Positions 24,986 through 64,000 of a DNA stretch of 64,000 nucleotides are shown here, one piece after another. The notes beneath the pieces were generated by a model that saw only the letters and a list, made by a program, of their open reading frames with translations, did no database searches and had not been told where the DNA came from. This DNA is from Oasisia sp. SBJ-2009 (lineage: Eukaryota; Annelida; Polychaeta; Sabellida; Siboglinidae), in assembly GCA_964017155.1 (NCBI GenBank), contig OZ024856.1, positions 6,871,813 through 6,935,812 of the forward strand, written 5' to 3'. How positions within the stretch are numbered: the stretch's first letter is position 1; each line of letters begins with the position of its first letter. The position numbers were made by a program, and so were the translations under genes.

Positions 24986-25200
24986 GCTCACCTCTTCAAT
25001 TCCCTCTTCCTCAGCACGTGGTCGCGACACGGGAAGAGAGACGGCTCCAGCGTGAACGACTTCTGAAGCAACTCAAAGAACGTTCTATTGCAATGCATGT
25101 GAATGCCAAAGTAGCCGCTGTATGCCGCCTCTGTCGTCCGTGGTGTAGTAATAGCGAGTATAGCAATCGGTGGGGAACTCAGTGTTGGCTCCAGTTACGT
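24986..25200. other. Candidate exon of uncertain strand
   Basis: On minus, an open frame with GYFGIHMHCNRTFFELLQKS, then FTLEPSLFPCRDHVLRKREL, ends at GAAGAG followed by a GTGAGC donor (intron begins near 24992). On plus, the same DNA has a pyrimidine-rich tract ending in CTCAG at 25014 and a frame rich in charged residues (REERRLQRERLLKQLKERS). The minus reading looks more protein-like. A second minus frame just upstream (TEFPTDCYTRYYYTTDDRG) also looks coding, so a frameshift may separate them. I do not recognise the protein. Confidence 0.3.
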
Positions 25201-25585
25201 ATTAATAATGTTATTATTGACATATGCTTTAATCGACTCTGGTTTTGAAAATATTCTGTAATAGTAACTAATCAAGTTGTGTAAGTGAAACAACGTTATC
25301 AGTTACACTCAATTGCGTAGTCTTTTCTGCCATATTTTATCTATTAATTATAAATTAAACTAATGTAACTATCCGATATTATCATTATCATAAATGTACT
25401 AAATATTTCAAAACTGAGACAATGTATGGGGAAAAAATGAAAATGTACTGGCCATGTTGCACAGCTGATAAAAAGCGAGATGGCAGCCCTAATAATAGTG
25501 TCACTCCAGAAGTTGACATGAACGTGTCTGCTTCTTCGGTTAGAAAGTGCTTCAAAGATTGAACAAATGAATTAGAACTGTTGAC

Positions 25586-25589
<4 letters not shown>

Positions 25590-25666
<77 letters not shown>

Positions 25667-25668
25667 TG
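25590..25668. repeat. (TG)n to (TGCG)n microsatellite
   Basis: A perfect dinucleotide run passes into a tetranucleotide TGCG run. It lies in the spacer or 3' flank of the 528-aa gene. Confidence 0.9.
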
Positions 25669-25749
25669 TAATTGGATTAAGAACACATCAATGTACATAC
25701 TCGAAATGTTCAACAAATTGCGTAATACAACGTTAATAAACAGTCCTTA

Positions 25750-27050
25750 ATAAATTATTTCTTCAACTTCATCTGGCTTTCACACTAGGATTGGTCAAGC
25801 AAACCCACACATGCGTTACATCATGGAAAGGGAACCCGTCATTCGTAATTGGTGCGAGAATGTATAACACATTGTAAAGAGGGCACCCCGTCTGGGTCGC
25901 GTGCGCGGGGGTGGCCATCTTCACGGCGTGTGTGGGCGTGTAAACGGTTATGTCATGTCGACACGGCGCTCGCCAGGATCAGAAGATTTATGTCTTATCC
26001 AATGATGTAGCAATCAACGCTCGATTCCAGATACAACTTCGAATTTATTCATCGCCCACGAATTCAGCATCATACAATCGACTAAACATACAGTGTATTG
26101 CTTTTGCAATACATAAGTACTACAATATAAACTCAAAGCTCTGCACTCCCTACTTTTCTTCGGGTCTTTACAAAACCTCTACAATTTGACATGTTTTAAA
26201 AGTAGCCGCACAATTTAGAAGTTCATGATAAAAATATGAGCATCAGTCTCATATTATAATAGTGAATTTGAAACGCCAAAATGGTAGACCGTAACGCATC
26301 TTCGTACGCGTTCGGTCTCCCTGTATCTCCCAATAATCCCTCTATTTCAATGCTCAAATCTATCCCAAGTATCCCTGCTTCTTTCTCACTGCACATGCGT
26401 AGCCATGACCGCTTGTAACGATAATTCACGTATTGTCCTTTAAAGGTTAACAGTTATCCCAGATTGCTCTGCTTCCCGCAGATCCGTAGTTAAACTGTTC
26501 ACGTATAACCGTGACCGTTTACAAACGTCGGCCCTACGTATTCGCTCTTCCAGGGTGCTCCAAGGGTGGGGCAGACCACCCTTCTGAGCAATTAATCATA
26601 TACAAGGTTGCTCGAACTGGGTACCAGTCGCTGTTCTCTCCGTTTTATAAACACTTCTGTCTCCCTAATGTGAAACTTGTTTTCTTAGTACACGGGCGTC
26701 AACCCGTTCCCTGTTTGTCTGAGTAGAGTGTTTCCTTATGTCTAACGTGCTATTCTACGATTATATAAAGTGTCTTTCTACATGTCTAGTAGCCAGTACA
26801 TTGATTATATAATTAATATGATTAAATATTCAAAGCTAAGCAGTGCATTATGATTATATATGATTAAATATTAAAAGCTAAGCGGTGATTCTTTACAACA
26901 TGGTGCGAGAATGTATTTAACTCAAAATCCTAACCTGCTGGGCCAAGTCTGACTTCAGATTCGGAACCAGCATATTGGATTTAATCTAAAGAGACCCCAC
27001 TAGCAAAAGTTGCAGTACTGCGAAATAGACGAAATAGATGAATTCGACTA
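25750..27050. other. Intergenic, no gene recognised
   Basis: Only short frames are present. None shows a family signature or splice-consistent neighbours. Confidence 0.5.
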
Positions 27051-27052
27051 AA

Positions 27053-27365
27053 TGCAAGAAATCAACATGAAAACCACGAATACGACTCTAAGTCCTACGT
27101 GAAATATGTACGTTATTACATTATCAGGCGAAAGATATTACATTATCAAGCAAGAGGAGTTCATTACATTATCAGGCGAAAATTATTACATTATCAGGTG
27201 ATGTTATTACATTGTCATGCAGTTATTACATTATCAGGTGATGTTATTACATTGTCATGCAGTTATTACATTATCAGGCAGATGTTACATTAACATGTGA
27301 TTATACATTATCGGTTGTAACATAGGACTTGTTCATTTTCGTGGCTTTCATGTTGATTTCTTGCA
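27053..27365. mobile_element. MITE-like element with terminal inverted repeats
   Basis: The left arm 27053-27080 (tgcaagaaatcaacatgaaa...) is matched by the reverse complement of 27338-27365 with about one mismatch. The match continues imperfectly inward through an AAGTCCTA box on each side. The interior (27110-27310) is made of short direct repeats of attacattatcagg and a ttgtcatgcag variant. No coding potential is seen. This geometry is typical of a nonautonomous DNA transposon. Confidence 0.6.
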
Positions 27366-28279
27366 CTTAGGAATGGGACGGCCAAAGTGAGATAGTGATT
27401 GATTTGACTTTATTTGGGTATGAACTAAGCAAAAATCTGAGGTTAAAATGTTTAGACACCTGTACGGCCACAAATCCAAGATGGCCACCGTCACTCAAGG
27501 AAAATACAGAAAATGGCATATCTCTGAAACCCTTCTCGACCTACATTTGACCTGTTATATGATATGTGTTACATATTACATGATACGTATTGCATGATAC
27601 GTGTTTATTGTTACGTGTTATGTGTTATGTGATATATGTCAAGTGTTACATGTTACGTGTTACGTATTACATTATGTAATATATGTTACGTGTTACATGT
27701 TTCATATAAATATGACATGTTACATACATATTAACATTATAGTTCATACTGAATATTATGTATTATATATATAAATTATATACATAATATACTTGTGCAT
27801 CTTGAGTACATCATGCGAGAATTGACAGACATGAAAGTGTCGACAACTCCGTAATAAAACCTATATAAAACATTCCTTGATCCAATTATATATATATATT
27901 TAAACCGTGTTTAAAATTGCTAAGCAAGGGTTGTGTCTACCGTGTTACTCGTTCTAAGCTGCTTCTAAAGTGTGCATTCGCCTCCTATCAGATACCGTAT
28001 CATCGTTATTGACCCTCGGGTCGACTAATCCTTTGCACTGATGCAACTGTTGTACTTAAAAGCTGATAGTTCTGGCAATGTGCAATCTGGCCTGCTGTTC
28101 CTCTGATTAGAACAGTATGACGTCCTATTGATGGTTTTCCAGAAATCTCTTTCCCCTTCCACATCATAAAGAATACATAACAGACTTCCACGTGTGTAAT
28201 GGTCACAACATAGATCATACTTCTACAAGTCGCAGATGTAACGATAATGCGACCATACACCATTTGACAGAAAACAGTG
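27366..28279. other. AT-rich spacer with degenerate TGTTACGTGTTAC repeats
   Basis: 27545-27725 is a run of variants of tgttacgtgttacgtattac. The rest has no recognisable feature. The 3' end of the LC3 transcript probably lies at the right edge. Confidence 0.5.
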
Positions 28280-28302
28280 TTTATTACAGACCACTTTTAT
28301 TT
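28280..28302 (-). terminator. Candidate LC3 polyadenylation signals
   Basis: Reverse-strand AATAAA hexamers lie at 28280-28285 and 28297-28302. Using them would give the LC3 mRNA a 3' UTR of about 1.6 kb. Between the stop (29882) and here I see no other gene. Confidence 0.4.
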
Positions 28303-29881
28303 ATATACATGAACAATTATTAAAATATCCAAACCATCTGCACCAGCTGGTCCCAGCATGCTGCAGACTCTGCACACATCGACATACTGCTCAACTCGTA
28401 TTTATTACCCGTACCTATACCGCTATTCAAATGATCACATAGCAATATGCATGTCCTGTCTGCAGTATTTTCAACAAATGTATAATACAGTAGTAAAAAA
28501 CATTGTTCTACATAAGTGGTGTGTGGTCTCATAAGTTTGCACAAAGCTCACCAAAACACCTTTTGGTTTTGCAAACTTCCCACTGACATGTCATACATTC
28601 CAGCCACCGATAATGTAATACTTGTCTTGGGCTTTGCAAACTGATGTGAGAACCACCCGTTACCACGTCAAACACATAAGAGACAATGCCCCTGCTGGAT
28701 AGTTCATACCATGAATATTTTCATACATTCTGAATTCAATGTTTGCAACAGCATCTCATTCAGCTAACTGCAAGGCCTCTTCAATCCAGAGGATGCATGC
28801 AATAGTTTTAATTACCACTTTCACATCTTCACCGGCAGAACCTCGTCAACACACATTGTTAATCTGCACAGAACAATATATTAATGTCTGCACAACAGCT
28901 ACTTTGTAATTAGATCATTTACAGTACTACAATAATATCCCAACGTTGCATCAAGAAACAGTATCATGAATGTATTGTTTAAACCCATGTGAAACAGCCC
29001 ACTTTCCCTTTGCATACTCTTACTTACCCAACTATAAATGTAGTCTCTGTTCAAATTACATAAACTTGCTACATTACTTACTACAACCTATTAGAGCAGT
29101 GGTTAACTGGCTACGCAAATATAACATAAAACCCACTATTATTAATTAAAACGATATTGCCACCTGCCTATAAGAATATGATAAGTATTATACGATGCTA
29201 CCCCATCATCTTCATAGACTATTTTATAGTATTCGCCCTAATACACCCCCACCCAACATCACATTTTTAATATCAAGAAAACATCAGAAGGACAGTTATA
29301 CACACACACAAATGTATACATATGGCCAACGAAGTTGATATACCAAATAAACCATCACATTTTCTAAGAATGTTACTGAAACATTTCCGAATTTCCACCT
29401 AACCTTCTACCATATGTGGCCTATGTTGTCCAACTTTTGTTATTTAATTAACAACTTAAAATGCATAAAAAAGGTTTGATTTATGTAACAGTGCATAGCA
29501 AAGACAAACTATAAACAGAAATGTTTTAGTTGCAATGAGATTATAACTGAACGTAAAACGTTTGTTTCAAAATGTACTGAAATCTGCAGAAAATATCAAT
29601 CCAGCATATAGTGGTTTCCCTTGAACATTGTTACTGGAACCACATAAAAATTATTAAATATATTTGCAATCTGTCTTGTGTTTTTCGTTGTGTGTATGTG
29701 CTTGTGTGGTTTGTGTGATGTGTGGTACAAGTAAATGTACTGATTTGAAAATGACCTATGCATGCATATTTACACATCATATCGAACAGTCAACTCATTC
29801 TTGTGACACAGTGACTCATCTCCCACGATTAGGACACAGATCTTGTCCACGTACAGTGTCAACAGACGCCTGGTGTCTGCA

Positions 29882-36435
<6,554 letters not shown>

Positions 36436-36950
36436 CGTAACCTCTCCAGGCTGGTAATCAACGGAAAGCTTTTACAATTACACATACAACCTTGCATACG
36501 ATACGGTTGGTCTTATAATTGCAGCGTGTCACACGCAGAAAGTTCTGCATAAACAATTGCGGTCTCGTGATGGTGTTCGCTGCTGAACGCTCCGCCGGCT
36601 GACACCAGTGTTACATCCGATACTCGACAACATCTGACGCGGCCCTGGACGTGACGACACGAACGAGACGTCGTCACACATGGCTGACTTCATAGAACAT
36701 GCGCACTGACACTATGGAGCGTGAGCTGAAACAGTGGTGCCATCTCTCGGCTTGAAAGGCGTCAACCTGGTAATTACGCCAGATTGGACTAATCAGGTTT
36801 GGCAACCAGGAAGTACCGGCGGCTGAACTGAACTGCGTGATCCTAGAAATGTGGTGAATTAAAATTTGGGAAGCCGCCTCTGACTGGGTACCGAACAACA
36901 CTGTTCGTTGTACGTCGTCGGTGTGTACATAATGTAAGTAGCAAGATCAT
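36436..36950 (-). promoter_or_regulatory. LC3 5' UTR and promoter region
   Basis: The sequence upstream of the LC3 start is less AT-rich than its surroundings, with several CG-containing blocks between 36500 and 36680. I see no clear TATA box. The assignment is by position. Confidence 0.35.
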
Positions 36951-37487
36951 CATAACATAAGTCAAACGTCCGTCCCAGTGAGAATTATATATGCTCGTAT
37001 GTCATTGTCAATTACCTGTGCCCTAGCAACGCCATGCCCATGGGCACTTGTGTATAATTCGGACCCACCTCAGTTTTGTCGTTATAACTGTATCTTTACC
37101 AACATTTGATATTTCACTTTGTTAATTAGTCATTCAACATCACCTCACGCATATTTTTGTTTTATAAACAGCGCGTTTTAGCGAACTTTTGAGGACGAAA
37201 AGCCGGTGCGGTCGGTATAAATGTAGGTCTGTATACCGCTCATTATTTATCTACGTGCTCGGCGGAAATAACACGGCAGCTGTGCTTGAGGCTGGCACAA
37301 ATAATAATCATAATAACTTTATTGTCCAGTCAGAATGGATAAACATCTTGCACTTTGGAAATTGCATAAAAATAACACAATATTTAAGTCATATAGTAAT
37401 GCATGTATACACTAAAATCAAGTATATAATTTAAATATGTAAACGGTAGCTGTAAAAATAAATCAAATACTGGAACAAATATGCTGA
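36951..37487. other. Spacer between LC3 and an LTR remnant
   Basis: I see no feature here. Confidence 0.4.
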
Positions 37488-37898
37488 TGTCATGGATCGC
37501 CATGACGTTGTTATATTTATATAATATGTATTTTGTGAGTTTATTTTGTTCTCTGATCGGTGACTCCATCTGGTAATTAATGGTTAGTGTTGAAAAGCGG
37601 TGACAATAGATGTTATTGCGGTTTGATCAGCGGGAAGTTAGCGGGATTTGAGGGAGGTGGCAGTGCAAGGAATGAGCCGAGCCGCGAGTGACGAGGGTGT
37701 GTTTTCCAGTGGGAAATTATAAGTTGCTATGTGTGAGTGCTGCACTGGGTGATGATTTGATACGAAGTATATGTCCCTGACGTCTGGCTGTGGACAGGTT
37801 CTTGTCTTGTCTTGTTTATGTGTGAATAAAGAAGTGATTGGATCGAAGATCCAGCGCGCTCCGCGTCCATCCTAGACAACTGGTGTCAGAAGTGGGAT
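37488..37898 (+). mobile_element. LTR plus primer-binding site of a Ty3/gypsy-type element
   Basis: A 391-bp segment begins TGTCATGG and ends CTAGACA (37878). It has a TGTGAATAAAGAAG polyadenylation motif in its last 60 bp. Two bases later comes TGGTGTCAGAAGTGGGAT (37881-37898), a typical retroelement primer-binding site complementary to a tRNA 3' end. No gag or pol follows. The sequence passes at once into a LINE fragment on the other strand. It is a truncated LTR retrotransposon. Confidence 0.65.
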
Positions 37899-37904
37899 CG
37901 CGGT

Positions 37905-38370
37905 CTGTCTAAAGTTGAAGCTATGATCATAGGTCACTCCTAGATCCGTACAGACGTAGCTGGTATGAAGTTTGGACTCAGGATACATGTGGGAAAAACC
38001 CATCTAGTTGTATGCGCTGCACAGGAGTATCAATTACAAGGAACTCAGCGATGTCTGCATTTAACTTAAAATTTCCGTCAGTTATCCAGAAAATATATCT
38101 TCGAGGCAATCATTTAGTTGGCTTGTATCCAACGTCGCTAACGAAATGTAAACCTGAGTATAATCTGCATAAAGGTGGTGATCCAGATTATGGTTTTTGA
38201 TTACAGCACTGATTGGTGTAGCGTAGAGGATGAAGAGCAGAGAACCCTGGGGAATGCCACATGATATGGGGAGTGCGGCCGAAAAATCTTAGTCTTTACT
38301 GTTTTAAGTATATCGGTTAGGTATGATGAAAACGAGGCCAGAGCTGTGCCTGACATGCCCTACCAGATGG
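37905..38370 (-). mobile_element. CR1/L2-like LINE reverse transcriptase fragment
   Basis: On the minus strand: TALASFSSYLTDILKTVK, then GIPQGS followed by LLFILYATPISAV, then LYADYTQVYISL (the YADD box altered to YADY), then LGVTYDHSFNF. These are ordered motifs of the RT palm and thumb. The usual VLGP after PQGS is deleted and several stops interrupt the frame. It is a dead fragment bounded on the left by the LTR and primer-binding site. Confidence 0.7.
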
Positions 38371-38508
38371 TAAGTGTAATGTCATTGTCATTTCGAAAGA
38401 CTAAAATTATAGGCTTCATATAAAAACACAGTTTATTATATGAATTCGTTCACTTCATGATAAAAACAAAACAACAAAGGCTTGTTGAATAATTTATGTA
38501 GCCAAATA

Positions 38509-38667
38509 CTACTATTTATTTTGTTACTAATTTTATAGATCATTTGTCTATTTCGCAATGTAAAAATATAATGAATGTAACCAGTAGTTATAAAAATAAA
38601 ACGCGTAGAAAATGTTACATAGACGTAATCAAATTATATATAAAATTAGTAATAAAATAAATAGTAG
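38509..38667. mobile_element. Small MITE-like inverted-repeat element
   Basis: Arms 38509-38535 and 38641-38667 are reverse complements over 27 bp with one mismatch, separated by 105 bp of AT-rich, noncoding DNA. No clear target duplication is seen. Confidence 0.5.
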
Positions 38668-39073
38668 CTTGAAATTAAATTGTTTTTATTAAAAGGCTAA
38701 ATAAGAATGTAAAATGCTAAATACAGAAAGGTTAAAAGGCTAAATATAGATCGTTTAATTTTGTGTCGTGCTTAGCATAGTATGTGTGCAAAGTAATACG
38801 ATTCTTAGTGCCTGTGCAAGTAAAACGTCAGAGGTTTTCACCCCAGGGCAATTCTGGGTATAACGAACGTCATAGTCCACACAATTTGTACAGGGAATTA
38901 GTCCTCACAATATCAGGCCAGGGCAGGGGTGTGCATTTTTGGTGTAGTTTTTGGTTCTTTCGGCCGATATAAGATGAGCCCTTAAATAGAGTTTGGTGCA
39001 ATTTGAGCAGCATTCCTCTCCCCGTCTTCCGATGTCACAATCCGAGACAGCGCAACACCGGAGTGCTGCTGAA
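38668..39073. other. Spacer with short GCTAAATA repeats
   Basis: A few copies of a gctaaata motif occur at about 38695-38750. Nothing else is recognised. Confidence 0.4.
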
Positions 39074-39271
39074 GCTCAGGCCCAGGCCCAGGCCCAGGCC
39101 CAGGCCCAGGCCCAGGCCCAGGCCCAGGCCCAGGCCCAGGCCCAGGCCCAGGCCCAGGCCCAGGCCCAGGCCCAGGCCCAGGCCCAGGCCCAGGCCCAGG
39201 CCCAGGCCCAGGCCCAGGCCCAGGCCCAGGCCCAGGCCCAGGCCCAGGCCCAGGCCCAGGCCCAGGCCCAT

Positions 39272-39349
<78 letters not shown>

Positions 39350-39350
39350 C
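39074..39350. repeat. Hexanucleotide array (GGCCCA)n, (GGGCTC)n, (AGGCTC)n
   Basis: About 32 copies of GGCCCA (39079-39270) are followed by GGGCTC copies and then AGGCTC copies, stepwise single-base variants of one hexamer. All frames are open across it on both strands, which produces spurious AQAQ, PRPR, PGPG and GLGL frames. Confidence 0.95.
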
Positions 39351-39438
39351 CACGCAATAATAATAATAAATTCCCGCGCTGATGCTAAACTATACGCTTT
39401 ATGTGCTATATTAAGGCCTATATGTGCTATATTAAGTT

Positions 39439-39846
39439 CGTCCGTCCGTCCGTCCGTCCGTCCGTCCGTCCGTCCGTCCGTCCGTCCGTCCGTCCGTCCG
39501 TCCGTCCGTCCGTCCGTCCGTCCGTCCGTCCGTCCGTCCGTCCGTCCGTCCGTCCGTCCGTCCGTCCGTCCGTCCGTCCGTCCGTCCGTCCGTCCGTCCG
39601 TCCGTCCGTCCGTCCGTCCGTCCGTCCGTCCGTCCGTCCGTCCGTCCGTCCGTCCGTCCGTCCGTCCGTCCGTCCGTCCGTCCGTCCGTCCGTCCGTCCG
39701 TCCGTCCGTCCGTCCGTCCGTCCGTCCGTCCGTCCGTCCGTCCGTCCGTCCGTCCGTCCGTCCGTCCGTCCGTCCGTCCGTCCGTCCGTCCGTCCGTCCG
39801 TCCGTCCGTCCGTCCGTCCGTCCGTCCGTCCGTCCGTCCGTCCGTC
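39439..39846. repeat. Perfect tetranucleotide array (CGTC)102
   Basis: 408 bp of uninterrupted CGTC end 99 bp before the receptor start codon. The open frames over it (RPSV, TDGR) are artefacts of the repeat. Confidence 0.97.
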
Positions 39847-39945
39847 GTTTTCTCTCTGCAAAGAATCATGATTAGAATCATGATTTGAATCTCTCGTTGT
39901 ATGTAAGGTACCATGTTGTGAATGTCTCTTTACAGCCGAGGCGCC

Positions 39946-62873
<22,928 letters not shown>

Positions 62874-63756
62874 GAGGAAAAGGTTTATCGCATAATGATG
62901 AATTTAAGAACATGTCCATTTGACAGTCACATATATTCAATAGAGAATGTTTTGGTTGAGTTGGACTCATCTGGTCCTACAACAAATTCAGCTTGACTGC
63001 CCAAAGCGTAACTTTGAGCAACATTGGTGATTTGCATAAATCCAAGATGGCCACTGGTCAGACATTAAAACTTACTTTAAAAACCACTTGTCTTAGAATT
63101 ATGTGCAGTACCTCTTTTAATGGTATTTCAGTATGTAGAATCCATTTATAATTTTAAGTTTTTACTTCAAGGTCAAGATCAGATGCTGAAGGTCAGGGCA
63201 AGGTCAAAGTTGACTTCTCGGTGGACATCAAATGAAAACCTATATGACATTTTATTTGAGTTTATTCATGAATATAAATGGATAATTTTACAATATTTGA
63301 CACATTTGTTCATGAAAAAAGAGTATTCAGTCGTAACTTAATTTATTTGAAACACATATTCACATATGTTACACATAGTGTATAGTACAAGTATCGTTAA
63401 TAACATTGGCATTCATATTTGCCTGTGATGGAATTTCTTTCGTTAAGTAATTATGTATGAAAGTCGTTATAGATATGTTACAAGGAATGAACCTATTTTA
63501 TTAAAATTTTTACTGTGACGTAGCAAGCAGACAAATATCACCCATAAAAATGAGTTAAATACTTACCTTTTTAGTTAAACATGTTATTGCACACCATGAT
63601 GAACATTTGGAATTTCTGGCCAAAACATTTGTAATAAGAGAAACATCCACGTAGTGTATATACCATGATGAGCAAGAACAATAAACGGAACTTGGCTCAT
63701 GTGTGTCAACGTTCAATGCATGAAAGATCTTGACGATGGGGACTCGTGAAGATGTA
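62874..63756. other. Receptor 3' flank
   Basis: No clear AATAAA close to the stop and no other gene. It may hold the 3' UTR. Confidence 0.4.
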
Positions 63757-63919
63757 GCACTTTGGTAAAGAGTTCACCACAATCTTCGATCTCTGTGATG
63801 CGGCTTACTCTAACAAAACCATGATCCGTGTACTTAGCGAAGACACAGACGTGGTTGTCCTATTTGAATGTTGGGTGTATCGGGAGGAAATGGAGTGCAA
63901 GGTGCCGATGGAGCGGTGA
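63757..63919 (+). pseudogene. Fragment of a transposon-type protein
   Basis: The frame FGKEFTTIFDLCDAAYSNKT, then MIRVLSEDTDVVVLFECWVY, ends at a stop after VPMER. The LS-(D/E)-DTDV-x-VL motif is one I associate with a multicopy transposon-like protein family of marine invertebrates. No name can be given. The window ends 80 bp later. Confidence 0.4.
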
Positions 63920-64000
63920 GATAAGACAATGCCTGGCCACAATGTCGGCAGTAGCATGACATGATAGACGCCACATACACCAAAGCCGAGATCAATGCGC

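Noticed and set aside
39003..39875. Long open frames of Pro-Arg, Ala-Gln and Arg-Pro-Ser-Val repeats, up to 290 codons
   Set aside because: They are forced by GGCCCA and CGTC repeats, which lack stops in every frame on both strands. No flanking coding signal.

Overview
This window is animal nuclear DNA. It has GT-AG introns, extracellular EGF, CUB and YWTD modules, an LC3 autophagy gene, several non-LTR retrotransposon clades and very long microsatellites. The gene and repeat mix fits a marine invertebrate such as a lophotrochozoan or cephalochordate, but I cannot name the species. Nothing prokaryotic, viral or CRISPR-like is present.

Layout. (1) Positions 1 to about 19,980 are a tandem array of nine 2,197-bp units, open at the left window edge. 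Each unit carries broken copies of a YqaJ-type nuclease/recombinase coding region and splice-flanked exon-like pieces. Units alternate as A/B types, giving a 4,394-bp higher-order repeat. (2) 19,974-21,100 is a decayed hAT-like gene with a TTF-type zinc finger, a middle segment and a hAT C-terminal dimerisation region. (3) 21,992-22,922 (minus) holds the first two exons of TRMT6, the non-catalytic subunit of the tRNA m1A58 methyltransferase. The rest of the gene is not visible. (4) 23,371-24,957 (plus) is a single-exon 528-aa gene I do not recognise, head-to-head with TRMT6. (5) 29,882-36,435 (minus) is a complete four-exon MAP1LC3 (LC3/Atg8) gene of 125 aa. (6) 37,488-38,370 holds an LTR with primer-binding site abutting a CR1-like LINE fragment. 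(7) 39,946-62,873 (plus) is a 20-exon gene for a 772-aa type I membrane receptor: signal peptide, YWTD propeller, EGF, CUB, six EGF, transmembrane helix and short tail. I found it by joining exons, and every splice phase agrees. Its introns carry nested LINEs, an inverted repeat, a 187-bp direct repeat and many microsatellites.

The three host genes look unrelated: tRNA modification, autophagy and a cell-surface receptor. The strongest items for follow-up are the YqaJ higher-order array, the receptor architecture, the LC3 that ends directly on its conjugation glycine, and TRMT6, which runs into the repeat array after exon 2.
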